From: Dirofilaria immitis
Taxonomy: Eukaryota > Nematoda > Chromadorea > Rhabditida > Onchocercidae
Direction: 5' to 3'
Length of the DNA: 64,000 nt
Assembly (NCBI GenBank): GCA_024305405.1
Contig: JAKNDB010000068.1
Location: 4,530,001-4,594,000, forward strand
Shown: positions 25,485 to 38,105 of the stretch, in pieces
Layout: each line of letters begins with the position of its first letter
Numbering within the stretch: position 1 is the stretch's first letter
Translations under genes and position numbers: made by a program
The notes under the pieces: model-generated
What the model was told of the DNA's origin: nothing
The model's database searches: none
Seen by the model: only the letters and a program-made list of their open reading frames with translations

Positions 25485-27507
25485 CTATGTGAACAAAATT
25501 GGAATATCATCCTGATATTCCAGAATATTTCGTGGTTGTTTGTTTTGATAACCATTTGTTGCTTTTTCCATTTGATTATTTGTAGCTGCATTTTCTGCCT
25601 CATCACGAATCTTCTTCCTTTGTGCTTGTATTTTTTCATTCTATAACGAACAAATTTCGAAAACTGAATTTGAAATACATACTTTGAATATATGAGGAAT
25701 TTATGGCTGAAAATTGCGCTACAAGCAATTAATTAACATCAGATGTTTTAACGGAATCAATGGACAAATTTTCAATAAATGAGAAAGAATCCAACTGACC
25801 TAAAAACTCTTCACGCTCCATTTCATCCAATTCGGTAACAATGTACAGAAGTGTATTTTCAATTCTTGGAATAATCACTGAAAAATAAAAATCAATCGTA
25901 AAAATATGATTTCAGAATTCATGAAAATATATTTTAAAAAGACGATAACGATGCATTTGATTTCATTAAGCTCATAAAAGAAAGTCAATAGAGTAACAAA
26001 CCATGTTCAATAGCATTAACACGCCGATTGGTAATCTTAATAGCTTCGTCGAGAGTTATAAAGCATGTTTGCAATGTTGCCAATTCAATTAACAACTCTA
26101 CGGCATGGCTATAGTTTTTCTTCAACTTCGCGATATTTGCACCACCTTTACCGAGACCTGTCAGGTCGTATGTATCGGGTCCATCAATATATGGATCAAA
26201 AACTGGCAGAAATACTCCTTGAAATTGAAATTTTTAATTAATGCGTCATATTTTTACACGTTACATTTACAATGACTATAAAAATAAAATTGACTGTATT
26301 TCGTATTATCATCAACAAAATTTTCCACTTCTGTCTTTTCTCCTTCCTCTCATTTCTTTACCTTCCAATCACAGAGACTAGCACTGGTTAATGAAAATGA
26401 ATTAAAACTTTCCTAGAATATATTATATTAATAGAGGGCCAGAATCATTTTTCGTCCTGTGAAATAACGAATAAAGAATAAAATATAACATAATCCTTTC
26501 CTCAACCCCTTTTCCTCCTTAAATTTTAGGAAAAAGTTTTGGCGGAGACGCTCCTAAAAATGTCTGTAGGTAATATCAGGGATGCAGGCAAACAATCAAG
26601 TAATTCTAGTGATATTAATCATAAATCTTTAAAAAAATCTATATAAGTTTGATTGCACTTACCAACAACATTTTCAGTTTTCATAAGGACGCGATGCTGA
26701 GCATGTGAGACGTTCTGGATAACGATGTGTGAAAAATCACCAGCAGTGAACTTAGCTTTGCTAATGAAAAGCTTGCTTCACGAAGTACTTCACCCATCAG
26801 ATTCTTGTTCTTAAAACCAACAACTTTCTCAAAAATGAAAAAAAAAAAAGAGAAACACGGTAAAAAAGAATCGCTATACGTTGTTGACATAGAATATTCG
26901 AATTCAATCCAGTACTGAGGAGAAATTGAGAGAATTGTGTTTCAGGACAATTATTAATTTCAAAAAAGAAAATTATAGGCAGAAACTTCTAGAAAAAGAA
27001 ATTACTTCGACAATTTTTCCTAAAATTGAGCGAAAGCGCATGTTCAGTGCGTCAGCTTTCTTCTTCAATAAACTGTGCCCTTTTGAGCAGCTTTTAAACG
27101 AGTTTTCATCGTAGTCTGAGCCCTAAAATATATTTTCGATTTTTTGAACTAATCAAAACTATCTGATTTCTTAATATGCTTGTCATTTATTCTATATGAG
27201 ACATCACTTACTGTTTATAATGTACGCAAAAACAACAACTTATGTAAAGCCTAAATTTTAAGATTTCTTCATGCTCAATAATAACAACGACCTTCTGCCA
27301 ATGCATCTGATTATGAAGTCTAAAGTGTCAAATACAAATTAAGAGAGAATTTTAATCTATAAGTTAAGAGATGTTGCTGTTATAGAATGTAAACTAAACA
27401 TTCAATATAAAATGACAATATGTTAGGAAATAATTCTATCAAAATAAAAAAAAAAACAAACATTCGAGAGGGAACACAGCAATACGATCTTTTGTACTTC
27501 CAGACAT
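25485..27507 (-). CDS. vha-14: V-type ATPase V1 subunit D, frame broken by several single-base deletions
   Basis: Subunit D is part of the central rotor stalk of the V1 sector and couples ATP hydrolysis to proton pumping. Exons: 27507-27462, 27122-27006, 26809-26663, 26217-26002, 25877-25800, 25640-25485. Family blocks are [93 protein letters not shown] and [10 protein letters not shown]. Each of exons 1-3 needs one extra base to stay in frame: at GGG 27470-27472, near CCC 27078-27080, and at TTT 26757-26759. The exon 5/6 junction is also out of phase, with short T and A runs at 25801-25805 and 25631-25636. Splice sites and other codons are intact and the end of exon 6 reads to a normal stop. 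Identity is secure. I judge the breaks to be probable sequence errors; a pseudogene is the alternative. Confidence 0.93.
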
Positions 27508-28157
27508 CGTGATCAACTTCCCTTATTCCACTGAATGTATCTGGAAATTTGATATAAATCGCAAAAATCATTAATAAATATCTGTCACTTTAACATCTAT
27601 GCCACAAATATTATTATTACTGTATGCAAAAATCTTATGAGCACGTAATACAGAAATAGACAAATTTTAAAATAGCATATTGCGCACAAATTTAATAATT
27701 ACTATTCTCTGCGTGCTAATAAAAACATAAACAAAGTTATTAAGATTCAGAGCAGTAATACAACAATTTCTACGCAAAAATTACTTGGAAAAAATTAGCA
27801 TGCTAATTTTTTATACTATGCAAAATTATTAGAAAATAAAATTAAATATACTGCAATTTTTGAATGAATTTAATAAATACAAGAGATTGGAATATTCCAT
27901 TAAGATCATCGGCAAAAATACACGATGTTTGAGTATATTATTATATTATATGTGAAATAAAATAGCCAATATAAATAATTCTTGGCGTGATTATTTGTCA
28001 TTATATGAAATTCAATTTAATAAAATTTAAATCAATTGGATGCATTAAAATTTTCAAATTAGCAATAAAATAAGAAGATATATATATTCATGAATTTTTA
28101 TGTTAATACATCTTATTTAGTATGTTAAGATACACCTGAAGGATTACAAATACAAAT
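27508..28157. other. Intergenic upstream of V-ATPase subunit D
   Basis: AT-rich promoter-side DNA of the V-ATPase gene. No additional exon is recognised. Confidence 0.5.
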
Positions 28158-28544
28158 ATGGCATATTACTCGACGGAATCGTTCACTGGAACTCAATATT
28201 ACGTAAATAAGAAAAGATGAAATGATCATAAATACAAACCAAAGATCGGCAATTGATCGTAATCACAACAAACACCCTGGAGCAGGAGAAATCCATGGCG
28301 GCAAATGCAAATATAGGGAATTTTATTACCTCCACGTTTCCTATTTCCACGTATATGGTAATTTTCATCATGGTAAGTTTGATAAGGATCACCTATTTAT
28401 CATGCATCTATTTCATGTCATGATAAAGTACAGGCATTCCTCATCCATTACTCTCCCATCGACATCTTTTCCAGGCGAAAGAGAATAATCCTTCTATTAA
28501 AAATCCTTATTTCGAATAGCAATTTGTTTTTTTTTGTGAAATAG
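28158..28544 (+). CDS. Tentative small membrane protein gene, function unknown
   Basis: Three candidate exons keep phase zero: 28158-28202 (ATG, encoding MAYYSTESFTGTQYY, followed by GTAAAT), 28283-28372 (or from 28286; includes KSMAANANIGNFITSTFP and a hydrophobic STYMVIFIM end, followed by a consensus GTAAGTTT donor), and 28434-28544 to a TAG. The sum is about 81 residues. Codon use in the first two exons is less AT-biased than the surroundings. Acceptors are weak and lack a pyrimidine tract, and reading through the second donor also continues hydrophobic for 18 codons. No family is recognised. It may be a real small gene with different exon ends, or chance. Confidence 0.3.
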
Positions 28545-28792
28545 ATAATTACTTGAATATTTCTTAAATATAATAACATTTTATTGTAAACAATACTAAA
28601 CTGTAGAAAGCATCGATTTCAATTTGGATCGGGATTCTGAAAATTCTAATAATTAACTGATTTTATTTATGTCCCAAGGTTGCATCTGTTATTTGAATGG
28701 AATATGCATAGGAATCAAATGATCATTTGTTTACTAATTTTGAACACTATGATGAAAAGTATATGTTCGAAGGAATCAATGTATAACAATCC

Positions 28793-28795
<3 letters not shown>

Positions 28796-28841
<46 letters not shown>
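28796..28841. repeat. (TA)n microsatellite
   Basis: An uninterrupted run of about 22 TA dinucleotides in the AT-rich intergenic DNA between the tentative small gene and the coiled-coil gene. Confidence 0.95.
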
Positions 28842-28843
<2 letters not shown>

Positions 28844-29336
28844 ATGATGAAATTGAAAAAAAAATTTCAATGACTATATCGATTATAAGTAGATGAATAC
28901 ATTGCAAAAAAAAGAAACTTATATTCTCATTTGAAAAATATTCACAATATCTGAATCGATAATATATTTCAAACGATTTAAAATATTCTGATCAGATTAT
29001 AATTGAATACAGAAAAAGAATCAGCCGATGAGTAGCCAAATATATATAATAAGGTTGGCAATCAATTATAACATATTGTAATCTCCAACAATTAGGAAAG
29101 TTGGAAAATGTAATTTCAAACAGTTGTCTCCACTATCAACACAAATCCTTTTTGCAGACTTAGCTACCGAAAATAGATATTTTCATCATTCATTTTTTTT
29201 TTATGATCATAAATTAAATAGGATCACTGGTCAAGTACAATACATAATTGATTATATATAAGAAATGGAATGGAAAATATGAATATGAGCAACAGTCAAT
29301 AATTCAGGTTCCTGATAGTTTCGTCGTTCATTTTCG

Positions 29337-30674
29337 CTATTTTTCAAGTTCTTCATTTTGTCTTTCTAACTGAAAAAAAAAGTTAAAAAAATTTAAATAA
29401 TTAAATGAAATAAGAACATTACAGAAAAAGAAATTGAAAATCAGACCTCTTTAATATGGTGTAGAAGTGTATCGTTTTCCTTCTCACCTTCTTTTATTTT
29501 ATCAATCATCTCCAGCATTTTTTCAATATCCTTTTTCCCCGTAGATTCCGTCTGCCAAACCAATTCCGCTTCTTCCTAATTTTGACTTATTAAATTCTGC
29601 ACAAACTTAATACCAATTTCTTTAGTATTAATCCTACTTTTCTTTATTACAATATCTCGGATATGGTGGACTACATCAAATATAACTATTTTTGCTCGAA
29701 ATGTTCCTTAGTTCAAATAAATTGCTGTATAATAATTATTTCTCGTTGAATAGGCAAAAATTATTTTTGGAAAAAGTATAAATTCATACACAAAACTATG
29801 CGATAACTTAAATTATTAGTCTTTCATTGTTATGTTCCCAATATTGTCAAGAAGCCATATTACTATGGCTCAACGTTCGAGAAGCTACTTTAAACGATAA
29901 AGCTTCTAAAAACAAATCTTCGATGTGGGTTGTCTTAGATAAAGAACATAAAAAGAAATTTTCACTTTAATAATTAACCATACGATCCCGACATTTACTT
30001 ATTTAAGAAATTTAATCCAGCGAAGGAATTCCATGAAATAATTTTAGCTCAATTTTGTAACTGTCTTTTTGCAGATGAAACGAATCATAGATTAATTAAA
30101 GATCAACTTTCAAATTACAAAAATGATTGACCAATCTTTTTATTCTGAATTCTCCAGCTTCAGAAGCATATGAAGTGATCATTTTGGGGTAAGCTATCCG
30201 TTTATCAACGACATCCAATAGTGCTTCACTCACTGCTCTTTTCGTTTGCTCCAAATCATCGATTTTAGTGAATAACAATTGTATATTTCTATCTATAAAC
30301 ATTGAAATATTACAGTAACTTGATGTCAGATACTACAAGTTCTATTCTGAGAAGTTTAACTGTAAACGTAACTTATATATGTTCGATATCAGGATATACT
30401 TTAGAAGATGATCTAACAAAAAGATATGCTGATGAAAGCTCTCTTCGAGATTTTTAAATGACTTTAAATGAAAGACTTTTTAAAGAAAGCTTATGAACAA
30501 TAACTCAGCTACTTGTTCATTTTTTGTTCCACTGCTAAACAATAGCTAATTTGCAAGTAGTATGATCATAAGCAGAAATGACATAACTTGTATAAATAAA
30601 CTACCTTTAACACATTCACTGTGAATTGGAAGCGTCGTTTTTGTGTCAGTTATGCTTGCCGACGAAGCCATCAT
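29337..30674 (-). CDS. Coiled-coil protein of unknown function (about 130 residues)
   Basis: Exons: 30674-30605 (from ATG ATG GCT; the exon itself begins at 30704 after an ATCAG acceptor), 30292-30132, 29575-29447, 29369-29337 ending in TAG. All junctions are GT-AG and in phase. The protein begins MMASSASITDTKTTLPIHSE. From about residue 30 it is rich in Glu, Lys, Leu and Ile with heptad-like spacing (for example LLFTKIDDLEQTKRAVSEAL, and KDIEKMLEMIDKIKEGEKEN near the C-terminus), ending LERQNEELEK. No domain family is recognised. The acceptor before the ATG could be an SL site, making this a separate gene. It could also be the 3' half of the ACBD5-like gene upstream, but the phase does not join cleanly. 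Confidence 0.5.
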
Positions 30675-30704
30675 GATAACATCTGATTGCAGAAATTTCA
30701 CGTC

Positions 30705-31372
30705 CTGATTTAATCGAAAATTTGTGAATTGCAAAATTTAAATTCCAGGAAATAAGTATCGATCTTGCAATAAAAAATCCATAAAAACTTATTTATTAGA
30801 TTTACCCACGTGTTACTCTATAACCTAAACATCCCGAATTCGTGATAAAAACCAGTCCATTGCGTATGTTAGAGTTGAGACCGCACTTTTGCATATCGAC
30901 ACAAACCAGTAACACAAAATTAGAAATGCTATTCTTGGATGCTTACTGATTTGAATTCAAGTCTAGTTGCATTGGGCGTTATATCCCGCGTATTTGTGCA
31001 GGGTGGTCGCGTATTTCTTGTATGCGGATGAGTATAGGCCGGAGTAAATGTTTCCATAATGGCTAATTTATCATACCCTACGCGTTTTTCGCATATTCCA
31101 ATTGGATATTAAACTGATCAGTCTATGTTTAACTTCTGTGATCTACTTAGAAATATTTGGCGCAAATGATACAGTAACAATTTATTGGAACCAAAATTTT
31201 CATGCTTTATTATTACATTTTGGCATACTATAATTATGAGTGTCAACAAGGATTCATCAAGTATGATACGTCATAAAAAAAAAAGAAAATGAGTAGCGTA
31301 CATGCCGGTTTTATGGATTGAGTTTATTCAGATGGTAATTAAAGGCCTGTTTCTTCTCAGATCTGATCATAC
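30705..31372. other. Spacer or intron with a less AT-rich patch
   Basis: Between the coiled-coil gene and the last candidate exon of the ACBD5-like gene. The stretch 30820-31110 is clearly less AT-rich than its surroundings (for example GGGCGTTATATCCCGCG and a GGTGGTCGCG patch) yet shows no extended open frame. It may be a promoter or a non-coding RNA. I cannot tell which. Confidence 0.4.
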
Positions 31373-34260
31373 CTCCTCCAGAGAAGTAAGGTGAGTGGAA
31401 TTTTCCGACGTGAAAACTTTTTATTGTATATTTGTTTTATTAAAAAAGACTACAATGAAAATGGTGGGAATTTTTAATGATCAGTAGTATTATGAATGTT
31501 ATAATGCGTACGAAGAAGGAGTGATGGTGAGCGTTAACAAAGTATCAATCATTTCTAGCATAAATAAGACATAATAAAATGAACAATAAATGGCAATACG
31601 GTTACAGAAACTACCAACTTCCATCGATTTCTGATGCATCCTTTAAAGCTCAACAAATGTGTAACAAATAAACGCCTTATGTACATCAACAAACTGGCAA
31701 ACACCTTCAAACATCGATCCATTACCATTTTCAATTTTCTATTTCCAAAATAGGGAAGAAAAAGTGATGATCATCTCTGTAGTCTATTCTGCAATCAACT
31801 CAATATAATTCATCATGTTAGTTAATAAGTATAAAAGTATAAAGGTGGAAGTACATGTAACAATAGTTTCTGTGGAGAATACTTGCTTTAACAATGTTTT
31901 TTTACAATAGAAATCTGAATGACTGGAAGCAATGTAATGAATTCCAATAATTCAAGTTTCAGGCATTAAATTTCTTCGAAATTTTATCACAAATACCCAT
32001 TAATCCGAATGCTAAAGACATAATGTACTGGATTCCTCAAGTTTATAGCCATACATATTACTACAACAACAACAAAATTGGTACCACCAATAACGAATAA
32101 AATCTATTTCTCTCTTTCATTGAAATGCTTTCTCATTATATTCTTTTTGACAGAGCTAGGACATGTGCAAAATGCAATGTGTATTTTGTATGACATGAGG
32201 GGAAAAAAGAAACAATCTGAAATCTGCAACGGATTCGATGCTTACCTTTGATTTGGTAATTGTTCCCGGCAGCAAGTACATGACTCCTGGAGAAAAAAAA
32301 GATTTGAAAATTAACACATATATTTTGTTTTAAAATCGGAGCCACTTTAATCTTCATTAACCAGCCGTGATTTAATTAATATACGGAAACCACTGAAGTT
32401 TTTAAAAATCTTCGCAAAACAGTTGGGAAATCGAAACAGCTTACGAGGTCGCAGCAAATTGCATCGACATATTCCCCGGTAGAGGTGCTCGATTCTGAAT
32501 ATTGATCGGATAATTCATTACTTCTATTACCACTCTGCAAATGGCTCATTTTAACCCATCAAAATGGATGATTGAAGCAACATGGATGATTTTACCATAC
32601 TTTTCAGTAACTTACAAAATGCAAAAACTAAATTATTCTTAGAATTTCTATGATTATTTCCATCATAGAATTCTTATAATTATTCGATTATTATCTCACA
32701 TATATTCTAGTGAAGATCACATGTAATAGACTATAAAGAAGACTTATCATATTCATCATCGAACTAACAGTTTCACCTAAAAATTAAATAAGCTAGTGAT
32801 ACGAATAAGCTAGTCTTCGCCCTCATTTTAAATAATACCAGGTATTTCCGTTAGTAAATTTGAATCTTTCGATCAGTATTTTCCCGTAATCAGTTATTAG
32901 CTAATATTGTCAGTTTACACTGACATTATTTAATTAGCAAATTTTCAGAGGAGAAAAATAACTGATTGCAGAGGAAGTAAATCTTTACTTGCAGTGACTG
33001 AAATAATAAATAAAATGATAAATAGAAATATTCTTCCCTTTAGCTAACACTCTCTCCTCTTCTACACTTTATAGCTAATTGATAAATTTAAATATCTTAC
33101 TATTTGTTTTCTCATTTCGTAGCTTTCTTTAGCTATATTGCACGATCGTTTTCGAAAATCATCCATATCATCTCTGATTCTTATAGCATTGACATCTAAA
33201 AAATATGTAAAATAAATAAATTATTACGATGACTGTAAATATGCACGTGCGCAATTTTTTAAATAAAGCATTATAATTGATTCAATGCAAAATACAATTA
33301 CAACACAAGCGAAGCAATTTAATGAAAAATGAAGCAATTTTCAGTTTGATAACTAATTTCAGAAATAAAGCAGAAAAAATTTTATTTGATTTTCAAAGCT
33401 TAGACTTACACGAGTAAAAAAATTTTCACGATTCAATTATAATTTCCTAGAAATAGAATGTATTTTATAAAAATTGAATAGTTTCGAAAGAAAAATAACC
33501 ATATCCAAGAATGGAAAGTTTTCTCTCAATAACTTTTTGATTCGTTCGTCGCATCCTTTTGCCAATTCTGCTATATCGTACTCACGCTGCACATGGTCAA
33601 TAATATCCTTGAATTCGACGATATAAATTTTCTTCGCTTCAAACGAACTCATTGATCCAAGAGCATTCCACGCACGCCTTTTAAGAATTATCTTATCTTA
33701 TTAGATCAAAAATTTTGATAATAACTTTCATTCAGTACTTCAAAACCTATAAAATCTACGAAAAGTTTATGGAAAAAGCCCTCATTTCAGATTTCAACTA
33801 TCATTTGTTGATTCTTATTAATTTTAGTCGCTAAATATATTTTTGGCTTCCGCAATTCCTGTCGAACTCTTTACTTACCATTTGAATCGTTCAATAGCAT
33901 GCCAAGCTGGTGGACATGGAGTGTTACATTTCCCGCTCGTTCCCTGTTTAAATAATGAATAAAATCGCAATTTCTGATTTGCCGAAACACTGATAACACC
34001 TGAAAACTAAACACAAATTACTATTGCAAAACCACCTTATTTTAATTCAAGTAGGATTATGTATTAAATTCGGATATTTTTTGGTAGACTTTTTTCCATA
34101 AACAACAAATGTATAACTGCTGCAATGTTCCAAATCGTCGATCAAAATCTTATTTCAATTAAAATTATTATTAAATGGCAACCTTTTTGGGGATGTTTCG
34201 TATTATATCAACAGCAGCCTTAAAAGCAATATCACATGTGGATTCATCGTTAGTTTCCAT
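31373..34260 (-). CDS. Acyl-CoA-binding domain protein, ACBD5-like; phase breaks at two junctions
   Basis: The N-terminal acyl-CoA-binding (ACBP) domain binds long-chain acyl-CoA esters; ACBD5 relatives sit on peroxisomes and tether them to the ER. Exons: 34260-34183 (METNDESTCDIAFKAAVDII), 33999-33879 (LRFYSLFKQGTSGKCNTPCP, the family core with the Tyr and Lys that contact CoA), 33677-33500 (WNALGSMSSFEAKKIYI and then RIKKLLRENFPF), 33195-33101, 32534-32445 (acidic/Ser-rich, EYVDAICCDL), 32286-32246, and possibly 31416-31373. The start is chosen at METND because ACBP domains begin there. Exon pairs 1/2 and 3/4 are out of phase by one base, both at a G|GTT donor, as if GGG had been read as GG. 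The segment after the domain and the acidic motif resemble ACBD5. No C-terminal membrane anchor was found, so the 3' end is unresolved. Confidence 0.8.
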
Positions 34261-34269
34261 TGAATAGTT

Positions 34270-36176
34270 AAATGTAATGTTTACGTAATCGAGAGTCTGA
34301 CGTACCACTCTTAACAAATATAGCTCTGATCGACGACTATAAACAAATGACAAACTAATTAATTACCTACTCTTTTTCCTTCAGAAATATGAAACTAAGC
34401 CTTAAATTTCTAGTAAATTATAGATTATTAGGATAGTCAATACATCATTTAACACGATCGAGAAACCGCGTGCGGAATAGGTACCAAAAGCGATCCAACA
34501 AAACCTATTGAATAGTTAAGAGGAAATTAAAATGAGAAAGAAAAATGAAACGATGAAATAACTGTTTAGGTTGCATTAATTAATTTCATAACTTTACGGA
34601 CATATTTCCAACCTGTACAAACATTAAAAATTTTTAATACCAATAAGTAAATCATTTAAATTAACAAAATAATAAAAAACTAAAGTAGATTAAGGAAATG
34701 AAGGAATAATTAATATCTAACAAACAAGTTGAAAACAATACCGAAATATTTTTAAAAAATTTTTCAAGATTAATAAAAAAATTTTCTAAATGATCAAGCG
34801 AAACTTCAATCGTCTCAAAGATTTAGAAAAGTCATAAGAAGATATACTGTCGGGAATTCTATGCATCGAGAGTATGGGAAATACATTTGAATAAACATTT
34901 ACAATGATATTACATTGATAGGTTCAACAAAATGGAATAAAAAGATTGACATAAGAATTTATAAATTGGAGAAGCATACCGACAACATAAACATTAGAAA
35001 ACGAATAGTTTAATAATTAATTTTTAAAATACATTTTTCCTCTTTTTCTCTTCCAAATAGTTTAAGAATCTAAATGCTGCAAAAGTAAGAATTGAAGGAA
35101 CGAAACAGAAATGGAAAATTTTTTTCTTCAGAATTTTTTTAGAAAATATTTTTTTCCAAAGAAAATATTATTAATCATAAATGAATGATAATTTTACATC
35201 CTAAAATAATGATAATAGTCGATATAAAAGAAGGAAAGGAGAAAAAGTTAACAAAAATAGTATAAAAGATAAAAACTGAAACTGAAAAGATAATGAGAAA
35301 CATACAACTTACAAATGCAAAATGAATTTTTCTTACCAAATACTTGATGCATTGAAATTTTGGAATTTGCGTGTGTTAAGAAAAGAGACAATATCAAAAA
35401 TTTTTCAAAAATTAGTGAACAAACATACATAAAATTCATTTTGCTTCACTATAAAGTATAAGAGTAGTGTTGTAAAAAGAAAAACCTAATTCAAATTTAC
35501 ATTTATGCTTTTTATCGGCAATTTTTTAGGTATAGAAAAAACAATAAACAAAATGATAATATTTCGAAAGAGATCAAAAATTATCGTACGTCACACAGTC
35601 ACATAGCAATAATTCTCAAAGAAATAACATTTACAAACTTTGAAAAAAATTATTGAATAAAAAAATCAAATGAACTAAGCAACTGATAGTTTAATTAATC
35701 GGTGAATTCTACAGAACGGTTTAATATCTACGATCTCTTTTTTGGAGGAAAAATAGAATATATACTTTATATATACTCGGTTCATTCTCTGCAATTAGTG
35801 GTAATCAGTCTTAAGTACTGAATAATTGCTGCTATTTATATTTATACATTATTAATAAATAACCATCACTCTATTTCATTTGTACAAATGAAGAAAAAAA
35901 TTTAGTTGAAAATAATAATTCTCTAGGCAATATAATTCCATAATGATGATTAAAATAAAAACCAATTTAGGAGCAAGAAAATAAAACTAGAAATTGAGAA
36001 CGAATAAAAAAGTGTTGCTCATTTCCTGATTTTTTTCATTTAGAAATAATAATACACGAAAGTACAATGACGTACATTTCGACAGAAAAGAAATTTAATT
36101 ATTTATTAAATGACGTATTGCTGGGTTATCTAATGTAGAAAAGAAGATCATACAATAACAATGTAGAAATTACAAA
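34270..36176. other. Intergenic, no gene seen
   Basis: About 1.9 kb between POP5 and the ACBD5-like gene. The 5' UTR of the latter probably reaches a TTTATAG acceptor near 34337. The rest is AT-rich without exons; the minus frame at 35248-35439 looks like chance. Confidence 0.5.
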
Positions 36177-37489
36177 TCAGGCATTCATGATATTTCCAAA
36201 CTTCACGTTTCCTGTTACGCTTCGTATTGCTTCCATTATATCTTTTCTTTCTCCTAAACATAAAAAATTTTACTCACTATAAACAATAGCAATAAAAGCA
36301 AAAGTTTTGGATTTTTAAACAAAAATAAAAATTAACTACAAAGTATCCTTTGGAAAAACTCCATTTTTGATGTGCTCCACAAAAAATGTTTTCTTACCGT
36401 CGGTTTTTGCAGCTTTGTAATTTGAATACAAATTTTTCCGATTTATCCTCAACAATGCTCTCTGGCATGATCGTATCGACGAACCTAAGAAAATGAATTA
36501 TTTCTCTGAAGCAATGAATGAATGAAAACTTTGTTATTATTACTGGTATAGTTCTGCAAATAATAAACAATATTTTCCTCACAATTCATATTATAACCAT
36601 AATTTTCTAATGCTTTATTTTTCATTTCTTTCTGTGGTTTCAATTTTAGAAAATATAATAAATATCCTAACCTACAAACAGCACTTGTAGTACAACCGGT
36701 ATATTATCAATTGAACGTACGAATGGTATGGCACTGAGAAGTCGCTGAGCAAATTCTTTCGATATCCTGACAATGGTTGTTGCTGTACCAGCATCAAAAA
36801 CCTATAAATAAAAACATACGGATAGATTTTAAACTAATATCTTAATCGAATTATCTGTTGTGTCTAGAACCATTATTGTCTGGTAAGAATTGATAAAGGA
36901 CTACTTTTCATCAGAAAGATCTAAAACAGTCCGCATCATTTTATGCATAACATTGTCAAAAAAATTTTTATAATAACTTCGTGAAATATTTTTTTGATAA
37001 AAATACTTTAAATATACTTTAACATTCAGTGAAAGCTTCGCTGCTGCCATCCCATAATCACCAAAAGGATTCCGATTTGTTTACAAAGTGCTACATAAAT
37101 CGCCGACTCCGTTACAATACCACCTTTTTCATCAAATAATATATCCATTAAAACATATCTTAAAAGAATTTTTATTCTTCTTTGTAGCTAATCAAATTAC
37201 TGCGTTAAAACATATGGATTCTCAATCTAACAAGAAATACCTGAAAACGAGTGAAAATTCGGAATTATATCACAAACAAGACTTTCGAACGACAGATATG
37301 CCATAACTAGATTGAAGAAGTAAAACAGTTATAAAAGAAATAATTCCATAAGTTCGACCTCATTTATAGACAAATGATGATTTACGACTTTCTTAAAAGT
37401 CCTAATATTCGACTTGAAAAAAGAGGAAATTAAAAGACAAATTAAAAAACCATCGGAATGTTATATTACCTGTTCTTGAGCTTCACCAT
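36177..37489 (-). CDS. POP5: Ribonuclease P/MRP protein subunit POP5, one single-base deletion
   Basis: POP5 is a core protein of nuclear RNase P and RNase MRP, which mature tRNA 5' ends and rRNA. Exons: 37489-37470 (only 20 bases, MVKLKNR), 37158-37018, 36801-36672, 36484-36398, 36253-36177. Blocks matching the family are MVKLKNRYVLMDI at the start, PFGDYGMAAAKLSLNVK, ATTIVRISKEFAQRLLSAIP, LFVGSSIRSCQRALLRINRK and TDGERKDIMEAI. Predicted length is about 151 residues, close to the usual 150-165. Exon 2 needs one added base near 37070-37071 (AAA read as AA) to pass from ALCKQI to NPFGDYG; the other exons join in phase. It lies 616 bases downstream of the AsnRS gene on the same strand. Confidence 0.88.
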
Positions 37490-38105
37490 TTTCAAAGTTT
37501 GTTTATTTAATTAAATTTACGTTCAGAATAATCAAACTGCATAATAATAATATCAGTAATGATAAATTCCTGAAATGAAAAATGTGATTGATTTAAAATA
37601 AACTCCGCCTTCTTCACTAACTTCGAATGGCAATTGTTGATGTTATCATATATAAGGATGGCGCATGACGTCATGTGACAGTGGTAGAAATTCGAAATTA
37701 ACAAGTAATGAAAATTTACTTCCTATTCGCATGAAAGATATTCTTTCCACTAGTTGAAATATTCAAGAACTGATAAATACAAGTGCATTAAACATGGGAC
37801 ACAATATTAAAGACAGGATGCAAACCAAAAAGCAAATTTATTTGACAAATTGAATTCATAATGACAGTTTTTATAAAAATGAAATATATTTTAAATTATG
37901 TTTCCTATTCAATAAGTCATATATGAATTCTTTCAGTGCAATTAAACGCTTCCCTAATTTTAAAAATATTTCATGATATTCCTAATTTTAAAGATTTTCT
38001 AATAAAAAACATACATACTGAAAATTTCCCATACAAGAAAAGAAACATATCGAGAAGATTGCATTGCCATAATTAGGCAAATTTCAACAATTTGTGATGT
38101 TAATA

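Noticed and set aside
25485..27507. Programmed ribosomal frameshifting as an explanation for the V-ATPase D breaks
   Set aside because: Several independent shifts in one gene, and similar shifts in unrelated genes nearby, do not fit a programmed mechanism and have no shared slippery site.
37507..37704. Minus-strand 65-codon frame between AsnRS and POP5
   Set aside because: POP5 begins at 37489 with a clear family start. This frame has no homology and no phase-compatible junction to it.
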